This document shows positions 1-37,400 of a stretch of DNA of 64,000 nucleotides, one piece after another; position 1 is the first letter of the stretch; each line of letters begins with the position of its first letter. The stretch is from NCBI GenBank assembly GCA_013399305.1, contig VXAI01000272.1, forward strand, positions 371,704 through 435,703. The letters are read 5' to 3'. The position numbers were made by a program, and so were the translations under genes. The notes beneath the pieces were generated by a model. It made no database searches. It worked only from the letters and a program-made list of their open reading frames with translations, and was not told where the DNA came from. Origin of the DNA: Rostratula benghalensis (taxonomy: Eukaryota; Chordata; Aves; Charadriiformes; Rostratulidae).

Positions 1-1780
1 AAATTATAATCGGTTTTGGTGCAGTCCTCCAGTGATCTGTCAGGACAGGATCATAACTTTCAGACGTTGTTTCCGTGTCTGGGTTTCTTAGGGGATGCAG
101 AACTGCAAAGACAAGGGCCACAATTTCTTTTTGAAGACTTCCCTTGCACCATGTTTTCTCACTCTTCCTTCATCACTTTTTCCCTCACCTAACTTTGCAT
201 GGACCATACAGCTGCAGGCAAGAGCCCATGGCACCCGTCATGCCTGCTAGGGTATCTTTTTGCTATGTTTTTATGAAGATATATTAGGTCTCCTTTCCAG
301 ATCTGGCATCTCTAAAAGCACCTGAAGCTTTGTCTCTGTTCTCAGTTCTTTGCAGAAACTAGGCAGTACTTCATATTTTAAGATTTGGAAGTTGATCAGA
401 ATGGCAGATTGGGTGTCCCTGAGACCAAGCCAGAAACTACACCAACGCCATTGTCTCTTAGACAGTAACTGTATCAAAGCCTGCAGTTTCTGTAAATGTT
501 TTCTTTCAGAATTCCATAAAATGCTCTTACGTGATCCATCAGTTAGGAAAACATATTGAAAGTATCCAATTTTAGCCTTGAAGGGAATCCATTAACTATG
601 TGGATAGGTACAGAAGGAACTAAGGTTCACCAAGGCCACTTCAGTTAAATTCTGGTAAGGGAAGGAGAATTCACACCTTTTGAGGTACTTGGCCTGTCTA
701 ATTACTTGCTGTACAGCAAAGACACAGCTTCTTGGTAGTTCAGGTGTAAACTCACTGTACTCTACTCTGAAACTTGTGTAGAAGCCACGGCAGACTTAAA
801 AGTACAAATACATAAGCTGTGTAAAGCAACAGCAAGTTCATAGTGCATAATACTGTCAGTGTAGGACAGCGTGCATGAACATAGTTGGGTCACTGACATT
901 AAACATGCTGACTGGAGTTGAAATCATGTGTTTATGCTGGTTGTCCTCCCAGGTATGCTGCCATGGCTGATAGTCAACTTGGAAGAACAGTTCCCAAACC
1001 AGTATGTGTTTCTCTGACCATTTTGGGGTGATGAAGGAACCACCAAACATCCAGAGTGCTCAGTGTTTGCAACTGACCTTGTAGTCTGTGATGTGCAGGA
1101 CTTATGCCACAAAGGAGCTTGGTGTCTCTTCGTAGAGATGCTGCTGAGAGAAGGGAGCTCTTGCTTTTTGGCACAGCTGTTCTAACTCTCCTGCTGTTTC
1201 TGTACTTCCCGTTGGCTCTGCCCGTTCTAACCAGTCTTCTGTGTGTTCTTTTTTTGGCTCAAAAAGACAAGAAGTGTGTATGAAGCAGCAAGGAAACTCC
1301 TGTGCCAGTGCTTCAGCATGGCTCACTTGCAGCAAAGGCAGAAATGGAACCATTCATAGTGATAAGGGGGAGCACGTGTTGGCTGTGTGTGACTGGGGAG
1401 AGGTGAAGCAGAGCGTGACAAAGGGACAGAGTGTGAAGGGGGAGAAAGGAAAACTTGATATTCTTAGTAGTCAGCCTGCTTTCCCAGGAAGACTGTGGCT
1501 TTCCAGTTTGAAAGGGTCTGGAAGTGAAACTTAAAACTCCCACTCACCTTCACTGCTGACTTTCCTGCATGGGCTGAAAACTTGCCTGGGTGAAGTAGGT
1601 ACTACCTCAGTAACATCAAGAATGCTGTCCTCTGAAGGGTCCCTTTATGCAAAACAGAGGAAGCTGCTCTAGTGTGTGCTATGTGGTCGTTTATAGTAAA
1701 ACTATAACAACAAAAGAACATTTGTCACAAGAAAATGTGGAGCATAGAACACTGGCTTTTTTCTTTGTTTTTTTTCCCAG
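1..1780 (+). other. FASN intron upstream of the first visible exon
   Basis: No stretch resembles the preceding ketosynthase exon (expected to end near GLAALAK), and open frames here show no similarity I recognise. It ends in a strong polypyrimidine tract and CAG at 1778-1780. I see no repeat element. Confidence 0.7.
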
Positions 1781-26468
<24,688 letters not shown>

Positions 26469-28110
26469 TTACTTCTGCTTACTTATTGTCAATGGTGAAG
26501 AAAATGCCAACAACATTCCTTATGACAGACCCCAAGGAACTCTTCCTGTTGTTCACCATCTCATCTGCTCTGCTGCCAGAACTGGGAAGTCCAGCTGAAC
26601 TTGATTGGTCTCTTTCTCTCTCTTTCTTGCTTGTCTTTTCCTTTCCCAACTTTTATGGGTTCTCTCTCCTCTTTCCCTTCCCAGGCTCTGTTTTCCCTCG
26701 TATCCCTGTCCATGTTACTCTAGTGCTGTGACTCTGTCTCTGTGCACAGCTATGAGGGTTCCCCACTGATGGTTGCTTCCTACACCCTTGGCAGTATGAA
26801 AAACAAATGTAGGAGTAGATTTCTTGTGCTCTATATTGTTTTGTCTTAACAGTATTCCAAAGGGTATGTGATAGCACTTGTTGAGCAAGCCCAGTGAGCA
26901 GGGAGGGGAGCTGCAGCTGATTTCGGAGATACCTTTTGTCTGTGAAGAATCTGTCTGTAGTTAGGTCAGAAAGAGGATTCCATTGAGGCTTTTGTAACTA
27001 TATTTTTTTAATTTGATATATTCTAAGTATTTATTGTGTCAAACCAGAGACGACTTGCTTGGTTTTAATTTATCGTGGGTTATAGGAGAAGAGAAACATC
27101 CCTTTTTGGAGGGGAAGATTTATTCTACAAGGGGATGTTGCCCATTTGTTAAACCAAAGTGCATCTTTGGAACAGTCTGGTTTCTTTTGTTTGGGTTTTC
27201 TTTTCTTTTTCCTCTTTCTCTCTCTGCCCTGCCCTGTTCAGAAAGGAGAAGGAAGAGAGGAGGGTTCTTGCCATCACCCACTCCTGTGAAGAGAGGGGGA
27301 GAAGAGGGGATGGCTTGTCAGGCGCCACTGTATATTGAACAGCCTTAACTTGGGCATCATAAAAACAAGCAAAGCTGTCCTCAGGCAGGTACTTTGTTTA
27401 TATTTGTGCAAGGTTCTGAGCTCTGCTGTTTCAGGACCTTAGTAAAGCGTTAAGACTATTGCTTTACCTTTATTCCCTCCCACCTCCAGGCTCAGCGCCC
27501 AACCAGACATTTGGAACGGGGCAAGAAATAGAATTTGTCAACAATAACTGAACAAATCCTCCTTACCCTTGCTCTCCCATAACCAAAGCTCAGGCAAACA
27601 TACAAGCATTTACCCAAAGCCCCTGTTCTATTTTGCACAGGGCTTGCTTAAGCCTTGTATTCATTTTCCTCTCAGTAATGAGACTGGAGATCCCACGTAA
27701 GTTAGCTAAGTAATCTGTTTGATGGTATGATTTTAAGGTATAGTACCTTTTTAAAAGAAACCTTGCATAAAATTCAATTAAAAATTTCTTGCCTTTGCTA
27801 TGCTGGGTCTGTCCTTTCCGAAATCAGTAAATCCTTGCTACACTTATGATATAGAGGAGACCTGGGTAGCAGCAAAGCACCAAATAGGAGGAGCCATTGT
27901 GCCTCTCAGAACTGCTGTAACACCTCAGTTCTCTCTGTCTTCATCCCTCAGTGAAGTGTCCTGTGTAGTACAGGAGCATTCCAGTGACAGGAATGGGTGG
28001 CCCTTCACTACAGGTTCTGACCTAGTGTCTTTTGCTTCTACCACCCTCTGTTGATAGTGGCTGGGTTAACTGGTTTTAGTTTTATAACATATTTCTTTTG
28101 TGAAATCTGA

Positions 28111-28116
28111 AATAAA
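28111..28116 (+). terminator. FASN: Candidate FASN proximal poly(A) signal AATAAA
   Basis: AATAAA followed within about 40-90 nt by two U-rich runs (GTTCTTTTTTTTTCTTG and another T run), a good downstream element. An AATAAA at 28387 has no comparable downstream element. Confidence 0.6.
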
Positions 28117-28484
28117 TCCAACATAATGTCAGCTTAAAGCATCTCCAAAGTAAGTCTTGTTCTTTTTTTTTCTTGTTCTTTTTTTTAATACTTTTTGGTC
28201 TGAAGAGTGTCTTTTTTCTGTTTGGCTTTCCTAGTATTAAACAGAATTAATCACTGGTTGGCTTTTTGTCTCATTCTCTACCACCATTTCTTAATCCTGT
28301 ATTTTATCTGGAATCTCTCATTTCTTGGTATAAAGCAAAAACTGCCGCTGGCATCTGATTTGGAGTCTGTAGAAATAATAACAATAATAAAGAACACTTA
28401 TTATTCTGAAGCATGGCTTCTTGTTGCCATGATTTTGGTCCCTTAGATACAACCAAGCAACACACCCACGAGACTGATACGGAA

Positions 28485-28645
28485 ACTCTCAAATTCTAAT
28501 TCTGTCTCCACTGTTGTGGTTTTAGACAAGTCATTAACGCTACTGCCTCAGTTTCCCCATCTGTAAAATGGGACTAACAGCATCTACCTCAAGGTCGTTG
28601 AGAGTGTTAGACAGGCAATGGGTATAAATGCTATTAAGTTGTTGG
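28485..28645 (+). repeat. Fossil MIR-type CORE-SINE fragment
   Basis: Contains GCCTCAGTTTCCCCATCTGT followed by AAAATGGGACTAACAGCATC and TACCTCAAGG..TGAGAG. This is the order and spacing of the conserved core of the MIR SINE family: CTCAGTTTCC, TCATCTGTAAAATGGG, then ACCTCA...GTTG.GAG. It is an old, diverged copy on the + strand. The tRNA-like head is not recognisable. Confidence 0.8.
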
Positions 28646-29301
28646 GCAGGATGTCCAGGTGGTAAGGGAATGAGGGAAGCAGGCAGTGTGGGAGGTGCCT
28701 CACAGCTGCAAAGAATCTTAACCCTGAAGAGCAGGGATGTGAACTGGGACTTTGTTAATATCTTCTGCAAACTGCCCATGCACACATCCTAGCACAGGAT
28801 ACTACATAAACCACACATGGCTTGGTTGGTTTGTCTTAATTTAACTCCTGGCAGTTGGAGGGAGCCTGGCAGGAGGAAAAAAAAAAAAGTTGAAAGAATC
28901 CTACTTGCCTTGGTTGTAGTGAAAACTTAGAAGGAGAAAAAGAGTGACTAAATCTTAAGCAAGCAGGTCCATTAGTTCTGTGCTAGTGTTTTAAGGAGCC
29001 TGAATGGGCTGTATGGAGAGGGCAAGGACTATTGCTCCTCCACCTGTTGAAGCAGGAGTAGGGTGAGTTCTCTGTATAAACATAAATGTGCATGGCCTCA
29101 TCTAAGCAAAGCCTGAAGGTACTGGTTTAGTAATAAAAGTTCCTCAATGATTCCTTATAGCCTGTATGCTCTCAATGTTCTTGTGGTGGTTGTTTGAAAA
29201 GCAGAAGGTTTTGTTTTGGGGTTCCCCCCCCCAATTGTCTAATTATGAGCTGCTGCCCTGTAACCCATTATGTATCTGGCTGCTGAATACAGTGTGCCAA
29301 A

Positions 29302-29307
29302 AATAAA
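29302..29307 (+). terminator. FASN: Candidate FASN distal poly(A) signal AATAAA
   Basis: AATAAA followed by a GU-rich stretch (GGTACTGCTTGTTGTTTATC) about 20-40 nt downstream. Another AATAAA sits at 29132-29137. Confidence 0.5.
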
Positions 29308-29330
29308 AACCTTATTAGTGCTGGTACTGC

Positions 29331-30540
29331 TTGTTGTTTATCAATAGTCTGTCAGATAGTCATAGGTAAGCAAAAATCAAATACTGCAGTTGTTTGTTTT
29401 GAGAAGACAAGGGCAGAGGCAAAGCCCTTCACATACATCCTTTTATGTGAAATCAAGCTGGGAGTTTTTTGTCAACTCTCACTTTCCACCCTCTTTTTCA
29501 CAGCTGGCTTCTCTGAGACCAGCACGCTGTAATCTCAAAACTGAAACCCACAGTCCCCTGTTGGCCCTATAAACTTATTTAGACTTACAAATTCACATTG
29601 CTATTCTGAAAGGGTGGGCAGTATACCTAAGTGTGCAATACAGCACATCTAATCATCAGCACTGGTGCTATATTATGTTCTTTCTCTATTCTACCATATT
29701 CCTGAGGGGAAAATAGGCATATTTTGCCAAAGCTAGTACCTGCAAAAATACAAGAAGGGTCACTGTTGACCTGACCTGGTGCCTTTAAACAGCACTACCC
29801 GACGAGTAGTAAAGCTTTCTAGTGCTGAGGTGGAGGTCAAGTAAAGATTTAAGGTAGAGTAGTAGTAAAGGAAGCAGGTGTTAATTACTTCTGCAATTAG
29901 TTAAGTTACCAGAACTGAAGATCAGATACCTTGCCAGCAAACGAAGGTCAAAAGAAAGGGGAAAAAAAATTTAAAAATACTAACCCTAGAGCAGCTGCGT
30001 AAGAGGAAATGGGAGTGTTGAAGGAGGGCTGGAGAGGGTGGGTATTTGAAATAGCAGAACTGGTTCTTTAGGCCTGTAGAAGGGGATGGAAGATGGTAGA
30101 AAACCAGCTGAGGAGCTCAGCTCGTCCTTGCAGCGGGGTTTGTCACAGCCCTGAGCGCTGGGAAGTTGGGGATGGGGAGGAGAAGCGTGGGCTTTGGCAG
30201 TGACCTTGGACTGTGGGGGCTGTCCGTGGATGGGCTCCAACGGGCTGTGGGGTGGGAAGGGGTGGGAAACCTCACCTCGTTCCAACCCCCCCGCCAGGGG
30301 AGTTGATTTTGTTTGATTTTCTTCCTTTTGAAGACAGAACAGCTAAAGCCCTATAACTGAGATTACACTGACGCTGTGACTGGAGAAGAGATGGAGCAGT
30401 TTTGATGTTCTGGAGGTTAAGAAGAGGAAATTTGTGGGCAGCAGCTTTACCAAACGCTGCAGAATGAAGGGGTTTGTCCTGTACGGTGTTATTTTTGGCT
30501 CAGCCGGGTGGAGCGTTTCCACCTCCCCGCACCAAGGACC
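29331..30540. other. Intergenic FASN-DUS1L
   Basis: About 1.2 kb, A/T-rich at first and rising in G+C from about 30000. No gene, repeat family or RNA gene was recognised. Confidence 0.55.
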
Positions 30541-31450
30541 GGTGAGACCCCTCTCTCCGACCTCTCCTAACGCTCAACAGCCGCTTTCACCGGGGCATCT
30601 GCCCTATGGCACCCCTCGGGCCCGGCGAGACGCGGGCTCGGGGCAGGGGCTGCACCGGCGATCACCCGCACTTGGCCGCCTCACGGTGCGCGGGGCTCCG
30701 TACCCGCCGGCGGCGGGGAGGCCGCCGCTTCCGTCCTCAGGGCACCGCGCGGGCCGAGGGTGCGCCTGGGACCGCGGCGGGGGAGAGCAAGGGCCGACGC
30801 CGCGGGAAGAGCCTTGTGGGGTCCCAACCAGCGCCCGCCGCCGCGGCGGGGAGAAGGGGGGCTCCGCCGCACACGGCCCCTGCCGGCGGCGCCGCGGTTT
30901 CCGGGGGGAACGGCGTGCGCTGCGCTGCGGATCCGGCCGGAGCGAGATGGCGGTGGCACCGTCCGGCCGCCTCGCTGCCCCGCCAGGGCCAAGCCAGCGA
31001 GCCCGCCCCCGGGCCTCAGGTGGCGGCTGCGAGCCCCCGGTACGGCGGCTGCCACGGCGCCGGGCGGGAGATGCCGAAGCTGCGCGGGGAGGCTTTCTGG
31101 AGGGAGACGCTGCGGAGCGCCCACTACGTGGTGGCGCCCATGGTGGACCAGAGCGAGCTGGCCTGGAGGCTGCTGAGCCGCCGCCACGGCGCCCAGCTCT
31201 GCTACACCCCGATGCTGCACGCCCAGGTCTTCCTCAGGGACGCCAACTACCGCCGCGAGAACCTCTACGACGAGGCCTGTCCCGAGGACCGCCCGCTCAT
31301 CGTGCAGGTGAGGGACCCCGCGGGGAGATGCCGCCGGCCCGGCCCGGCCCGGCCCACGGGGGGAGCGGCGGCGGGGTCGGCCCGGAGGGGTCGGCCCGGA
31401 GGAACCGCCTCGGGCGACTCCGCCGAACGCGGCTCCTCGCCCGCCTCAGC
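30540..31450 (+). promoter_or_regulatory. DUS1L: CpG-island promoter and 5' UTR of DUS1L
   Basis: A sharp change to very high G+C with dense CG dinucleotides that covers exon 1 and ends in intron 1. No TATA box was seen. GGCGGG and CCCCGCC boxes are frequent, as in housekeeping promoters. The exact transcription start cannot be placed. Confidence 0.85.
31071..31307 (+). CDS. DUS1L: DUS1L exon 1
   Basis: 79 codons, ending phase 0. Encodes [20 protein letters not shown], then [20 protein letters not shown] and [11 protein letters not shown], the first FMN-binding strands of the barrel. Donor GTGAGG. Confidence 0.97.
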
Positions 31451-34400
31451 ACATCCAGGGGATCCCAGAGGAGCGTAGGTTCAAGCGAGGCAAACTCAGC
31501 CAAATTTTAAAGTGATTGTGTAGGGTGACGGAAGTCTCATTTTCCTCACCTAAATACCGCTAACAGTACTTAGCTCAGGAAGGTAAGTTTTTCTGTTTAT
31601 CTCTTGTCTAGCAAAGAGGATTTGGTGCCCTAACCACAGTGCTCTAACCTAACCTAGTGCTCTAGGCTCCTCAGCACCTCAATATTAGAGATGGAGGTCT
31701 TCTAGAGAGACAGGGGTGATTCCAGATCTGATACCACTCAGGGAGGATCCCAGATTTCCCAGCAGTTCTCTGAAACTCAGGGCTGAGCTCCTGAACAAAC
31801 ATGCAAGGAAGGTAGGACACACTTAGAAGCTTGTGTGGCTTCTGCTTCTGGAGCTCTGTGTGAGGTTCAGGTACATCCCCTCATTCCCCCCCAGAGAGGG
31901 AAAGGGGCCTGTGGAGCAGGGGGAGGTGGTTGGCATGAGCAGAGAAATGGTGTGATTTCCACACGGGGAGCACTTAAATGGAGGAGGGCCCTTCACCCTG
32001 GAGGAGAAGTGTTTCTCCCCTGACTGAGGGGAGAGATGACAGAAGTCTCTGACAGTCTGGCTGGCTTGAGGATGAGGAATGGGAAGCAAATGTTAAGTAA
32101 GGCTAACGATAGCCATAAACTGCAAAGTTAATTTCTGTGGGATGTGCTGGATGCTGAAAGATTACATGAGTTAAAGAAGCAAATGAAGGAAAACTCTGCT
32201 GAGGGTCATTAGGTGCAGGAAACACCACTTACTGCTTCTGGAGTCCTCTTTCCAGCTTCTGCTCTTCCCTAGGCATCTGTTGACCAATACTGGAGCAGGA
32301 TGAGGTGGACCTTCTGCCTGCCTCAGTACAGCTTCATTTATTCTCCTTTTTCTGTGGGACATAGGTTCTTTTGCAGCAGAAAAATACAAGTGGCAGAAAT
32401 TTAAATAGCCTTAGAAAGCTCTTAAGTGTTTTGAACACAGATCTTCAGCTCAGTAGACTGTCAGTTGCTGTGGGCTTCTTCCCACTCACCACTGGTAGCC
32501 TCAAGGCACAGAACTGACTGGATTAATCCTCAGCTGGACCTGGCACAGTGATTTTTACTGAATCCTGTGATATTTGTGGGCAGGCTCGTGTTTTGGTCAC
32601 AGACTCTTGGGAATAGATCAGGCAGGGATACATCCGAGCCGGGGCTGCTCCCTGGGCTTTGTTTACTGTGTAAAAATCTTCCCTGGTGTGGCTTGGTTGG
32701 AGGCTTTCAGTCACCTCAGAGAAAAGAAATGGCTTTTCTGGCTTTAGTTGGTGTCGGCCGTTATATATGTAGTTGTGTAGCCTTCACTTCACGTGTGTTG
32801 GAATTTAAATCCCTATTATTTAAAGATGTGACGGCATTGGCTTTTTTGTTAATGAATTTCAGAAAAATCTGTTTAAAAACATAAATTAGAAGAATAGTCT
32901 GGCTCTGTCCTCTTCAGCAAAACAGCTTCAAATTAACCTAATGTTTCTTAATAAATTTATTTTTGCACTGTGCTTTAAATGTAATATTAATGCTATTTAA
33001 GACTGAGTGTTTGACTAACAGCCCAATGTGTCCGTTTCACACTCCAAACACGAGTTCATTTCAGAGGCAGTGGTGCTTATTGGTATCTACAAAGTTTGGT
33101 TTGTCTCAAGACCCAGAGACACCACAGGTAACTTTTTTTCTGCACCACCTTTATGTATTAAAATGCTACAGCTGTCAGTTCTGTGGGGAATTTGAATAGT
33201 TGTTCCCTCTTGGGTGCTACATGTCAAATACTCTTTGCCTCTTGAATGCTCATCTTTCTCATTTTGTCATTTGAAGGTTGAGGATCTTTAGCTGGTAAGT
33301 GTCACAGTTTTTGTTTGGGATTTTCTTTTTTTTTTTTTTTTTTTTGAGAAATGATGTATTCTCTTATTAACTGTGCATATTATGCCTGTTTTGGGGAGCA
33401 AGTAGTTTTTTAATAACTGATGTCATAATGCACTGTCAGTACTTGAAGAAAGCTTTCTCCTGATTATTCCACTTCTCTTTGTCTTTCTCAGTTCTGTGCC
33501 AATGACCCTGAAGTGTTTGTCCAGGCAGCACTGTTGGCTCAAGATTATTGTGATGCCATAGACCTAAACTTGGGTTGCCCCCAAATGATTGCAAAGAGAG
33601 GTACATGCAAATCTGAACCCTGGATAAACAGAAACTGCATGTCTCAGATGGGAATGTTGGCAGTAAAACATCCAAAGGACCAAAATAAGCCTTGGGGTGG
33701 GAGGGTGGCTCTAGTACTGCTGAAGTCAGACGTAGTTACACCTACTTTAACGGGTAATGTTTTGTAGAACCTAAAGCCAAAATTAGATATACTAATAATT
33801 CATTCCACCTTCTCTTGAGAGACAGCTCTTGTCTGGGATATCCTTCAGATATTCTTTTATTTTTAGCAAGAAAACGTATTTTTAGCAAGACCTTGATTTT
33901 CTTTCTGATTTCAGTTGCTCAAATAGCCTAATTTTATAAAACTGCATTTAGCATTGCATCAGGCAGGCACTTAGTGTCTCCTGTTTCTGTGATACTTGCA
34001 CCATTTACTCATACCAGTGTGTAAGAGGACAAACCCTGCTGAATCCCTTAGAGGTATTGCAGGGATAGCTATGTTTGAAAACCACAACCAGTGTTGGAAG
34101 GTTTTGGATCAGTTAGGATGTCAAAGGAAGATTTGTTCAGTAACTGCCCATTCCCCTTCTAAAATGTCTTTCTAAGACTTAACAGGAAATGATCAGTGGT
34201 GCACAGGGCAAACACGTCTTTCAAATGGATCAGGTTTTATCCTCAAGGGAATTTTTAAACACCTGATTTAAAAAGTTGGACTTTGAGTTGCCAGAGTCAA
34301 CGCAGTAGCCCTTGGGATTAGCAGTGAAAGTAGGGTGTGGGGATTCTTTGTTTATCCTGTAAATCCAGGGTGGTGTGAGGAACAGAATGATCCAACTATT

Positions 34401-37400
34401 CCAGTTTGGGCAGGACAGAGCAACTCTGTTGCTGCCAGGGAGACGTCTGAGTGTCTGGGTCTTTGTATGTGAAGGTTTGTGAAAGCTGTGTTCCTCAGAG
34501 TCTGACTCTTCTGTACAAGTCTCTCGTGTGCTATTTTATTATAGGTCACTACGGAGCATTTCTACAAGAGGAGTGGGATCTTCTTCAGAGAATGAGTAAG
34601 TCTTTAGAGAGGCTTCACTTTGAGGGATAATGGGATGAACTTACCATGGAGAGGTTTAGGGATTTTTGGGGAAAGGAGGTGGAGCACATTTTTTTGGGGA
34701 AGGTTGTGTTTGGTTTTGAGGTTGGTTTTTTTTTTTTTACTTCTTGTATTCTAGTGGTATCCTTAAAATACCTGGTGGTATCCCACTACAAACTCATGCT
34801 AGATCTGCTCAAAGACTTCAGTACCTGAAACAGACTTTAGGTGAAAATGAATCAGTTAAGTCCCTATCCAGTGACAGCTTAGTGCCTCTCCAGCTCTAGA
34901 AACAGCAGAACTCCCAATGCTCTTGGGTGTCAGGAGCTGTGTTTCTGCCTGCAGCCACAGCTGCCCTTTTCTGATCAACTCAGCACGCTCTTTCTGTCCA
35001 TGCCACAGCAAGTTACACCACCCTTCTCCAAATTTTTGTAGGATCTTCTCACATTATTGGTAGCAGTTGTGATCTGTATCCTAATATTTTCAGAAATGCG
35101 TTTGGAACTGATTTTAAAAGCAAGGTTTTGGTCATTGTGTAGAGCTGAGAGTGTGCCTTTGCCCCACTTCAAAGTGAGCGTCTGAGTGGTGAAGTTAAAG
35201 AGTCTTAACTTCTGTTGGTGTTCCCTGTGCTCTGGGGAATCTTGAATGATGTTTGGCACAAAGATGCTGCTGAGAACCTGGACAGACAGAGGGCACATCC
35301 CTGCCCAGGGTGTAAAGTGGTCGTTGGGGCACTTTTTCTTAGGAGCAAAAGATACAAATCACAACAGCCTCAAGGGAAAGGAGAACCCAGGCCGTCAAGT
35401 CAGAGAGTTGTCTTACTGGGCTGTTGTATGAAAGGTGGTCAAAGCTTCCTCTTCCCCCTTCTTCCCCAGCCTTCTTTAAAATGATGGAGTGCTTTTTTCT
35501 GCTGTCACCTGTATACACCTTGCTCCCTCCTTTGAAAGGCTGCTAGGATGTACCTGTCATTAAAGCTTCTAGGATCTGGATTAGAAGAAAACAGGTGACT
35601 TCTTACATTACACATCCAAGCTCTGGAATAGAAAAGGATTTCAGGCATGCAGTTGCTCAGTGTTTTCCTGTTGGCTGTCTTTGGTAGCTCCTTTTAGTAT
35701 TCTGAGTCTGTGCACTGTGTAAAGACCATGGGAGTTCAGTGGGTTGTCCTAGATTTCACCCTGACTCTGTAACCTCCTCTTGCTACTTAAGGGTCCACAG
35801 CCTCCCGCAGTTGATAAACCTCTGCTTACCATGGACAAGACTCTACTTGTTGTGATTATCTGGGTGATAATTTGGAAAGAAGCACGGCATCTTTTGTAGG
35901 GAAGGTGACAAGTGACTATTAATGTTGTTGGCAGAAGAGAAGGAGTACAATAGCCTGTGAGGAGAGCAAACCTGTATCGATGATTAAGATTTGAGGGGGT
36001 GGTCCTTGAAAGTGAAGGTTTGATGCAATGGAAACGTTAGGGCTATTAAATGCTGACTATTTTATACCTTCTTGTCAGAACGTAGATTTTGTGCTTCATG
36101 TTTTTACTATTACTTGGTTAACCTCTGCACTAAGGATGGCAGAGGACATTGCTGATGGTTTAAGCTGTGAGAACAGCAGAGCGTTAACTTTGCAGGGTTC
36201 TTCCGTACCGCACTCAGTATCAGATCTTGAGGAGAGGAGGCACTTTTCATAGCATTGTGCAGTCCACTTACCTGTCTTTTCAATCTTTCCCAGTTTTACT
36301 GGCTAACGAGAAGCTCTCTGTTCCCATCACATGCAAAATCCGCGTTTTCCCAGAAATTGACAAGACAGTGAAGTATGCACAGATGCTGGAGAAAGCTGGC
36401 TGCCAGGTAAGGAGGCAGCTGCTCCCTCTACTCTTGCATTGGACACGTGTCTCTGTGTAAAGCATCTGATGACCAGACCTTGGTGTACTGTGGAGATGAG
36501 TAGGCTGCATTGTTTTACAGGCAGAGAAAAGGGGATGCAGAGGGACTTGTACATATTTGGAGTCACAGGCAGCAGGTCCATAGCACAGCATATACCATAT
36601 GCTCTACCCATAGCAGGTCCATAGGCCGGGGGAGGCATCGTGACTTCAGAGTCTCTTTTGTAATCACTGCACAGCACAGCAGCTTCCACGTGGCTGAGCA
36701 TCTCAGTCTAACCTAGTGCTGCAGGAGGCAGTGCAAATGCTTGAAATCCACAGGGCTATGGAAAAAAAAGAAACCAAACCAGTATAAAAGAAACAGGCAG
36801 CCTTCTAGGATTTAACTCCAGTTAAATTGGTCTGTAGTTAGAGCCAGTACTGACAGTATTCAGGCCTTCTGCTGAGGAGCAAGAGAGCCATATACCACAA
36901 ATTCCATAATGGATCACTGACAGGAACCAATGCAATAGGAGATCTGAAAGTTCTCCCAAGGTATGATCTTGTCATGCTGTGGAATAGGGAGCTGAAAGAA
37001 GCCCAAGACCGTGCCACGGTAGGTGAGCGGCTGATACCTTTCTGTGATACCAAAGCCTCTGCCCTGTTGAAAGAGCAGAGGGAATTCAGTGGCATCTGTG
37101 AAGTGTACGGGGTAAAAGGAAATTTTTGTCAGTGGATTTGTTCCCGTGGCTCATTGCACGTGGAAAAGTGAATGTAACTTTGTGTTCCAGCTGCTGACCG
37201 TGCACGGCCGCACTAAAGAACAGAAAGGACCTCTTGCTGGCGTGGCATCTTGGGAGCACATTCAAGCTGTCAGGTCAGTGAGCAGCACCAGTCCTAGCAG
37301 ACTGTAAGCAGAGCGCCCAGGGACATGGAAGGGCAAGCAAATTTGTGTGGCAGGAGCAGGATTTCTGGCTTGACTCTAACGTTCAATTTTCTGCATCTCT

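Larger units (their letters stand above)
26469..29330 (+). other. FASN: FASN 3' UTR (estimated) and flank
   Basis: Begins after the TAA. Two good poly(A) signals (28111 and 29302) would give 3' UTRs of about 1.65 or 2.85 kb. A fossil MIR-type SINE lies between them. The extent is inferred from signals only; there are no transcript data. Confidence 0.6.

Noticed and set aside
30434..31510. Long open frames on both strands (up to 358 codons)
   Set aside because: They lie in the DUS1L CpG island, where stop codons are rare. Only the part from 31071 to 31307 in one frame matches a known protein.
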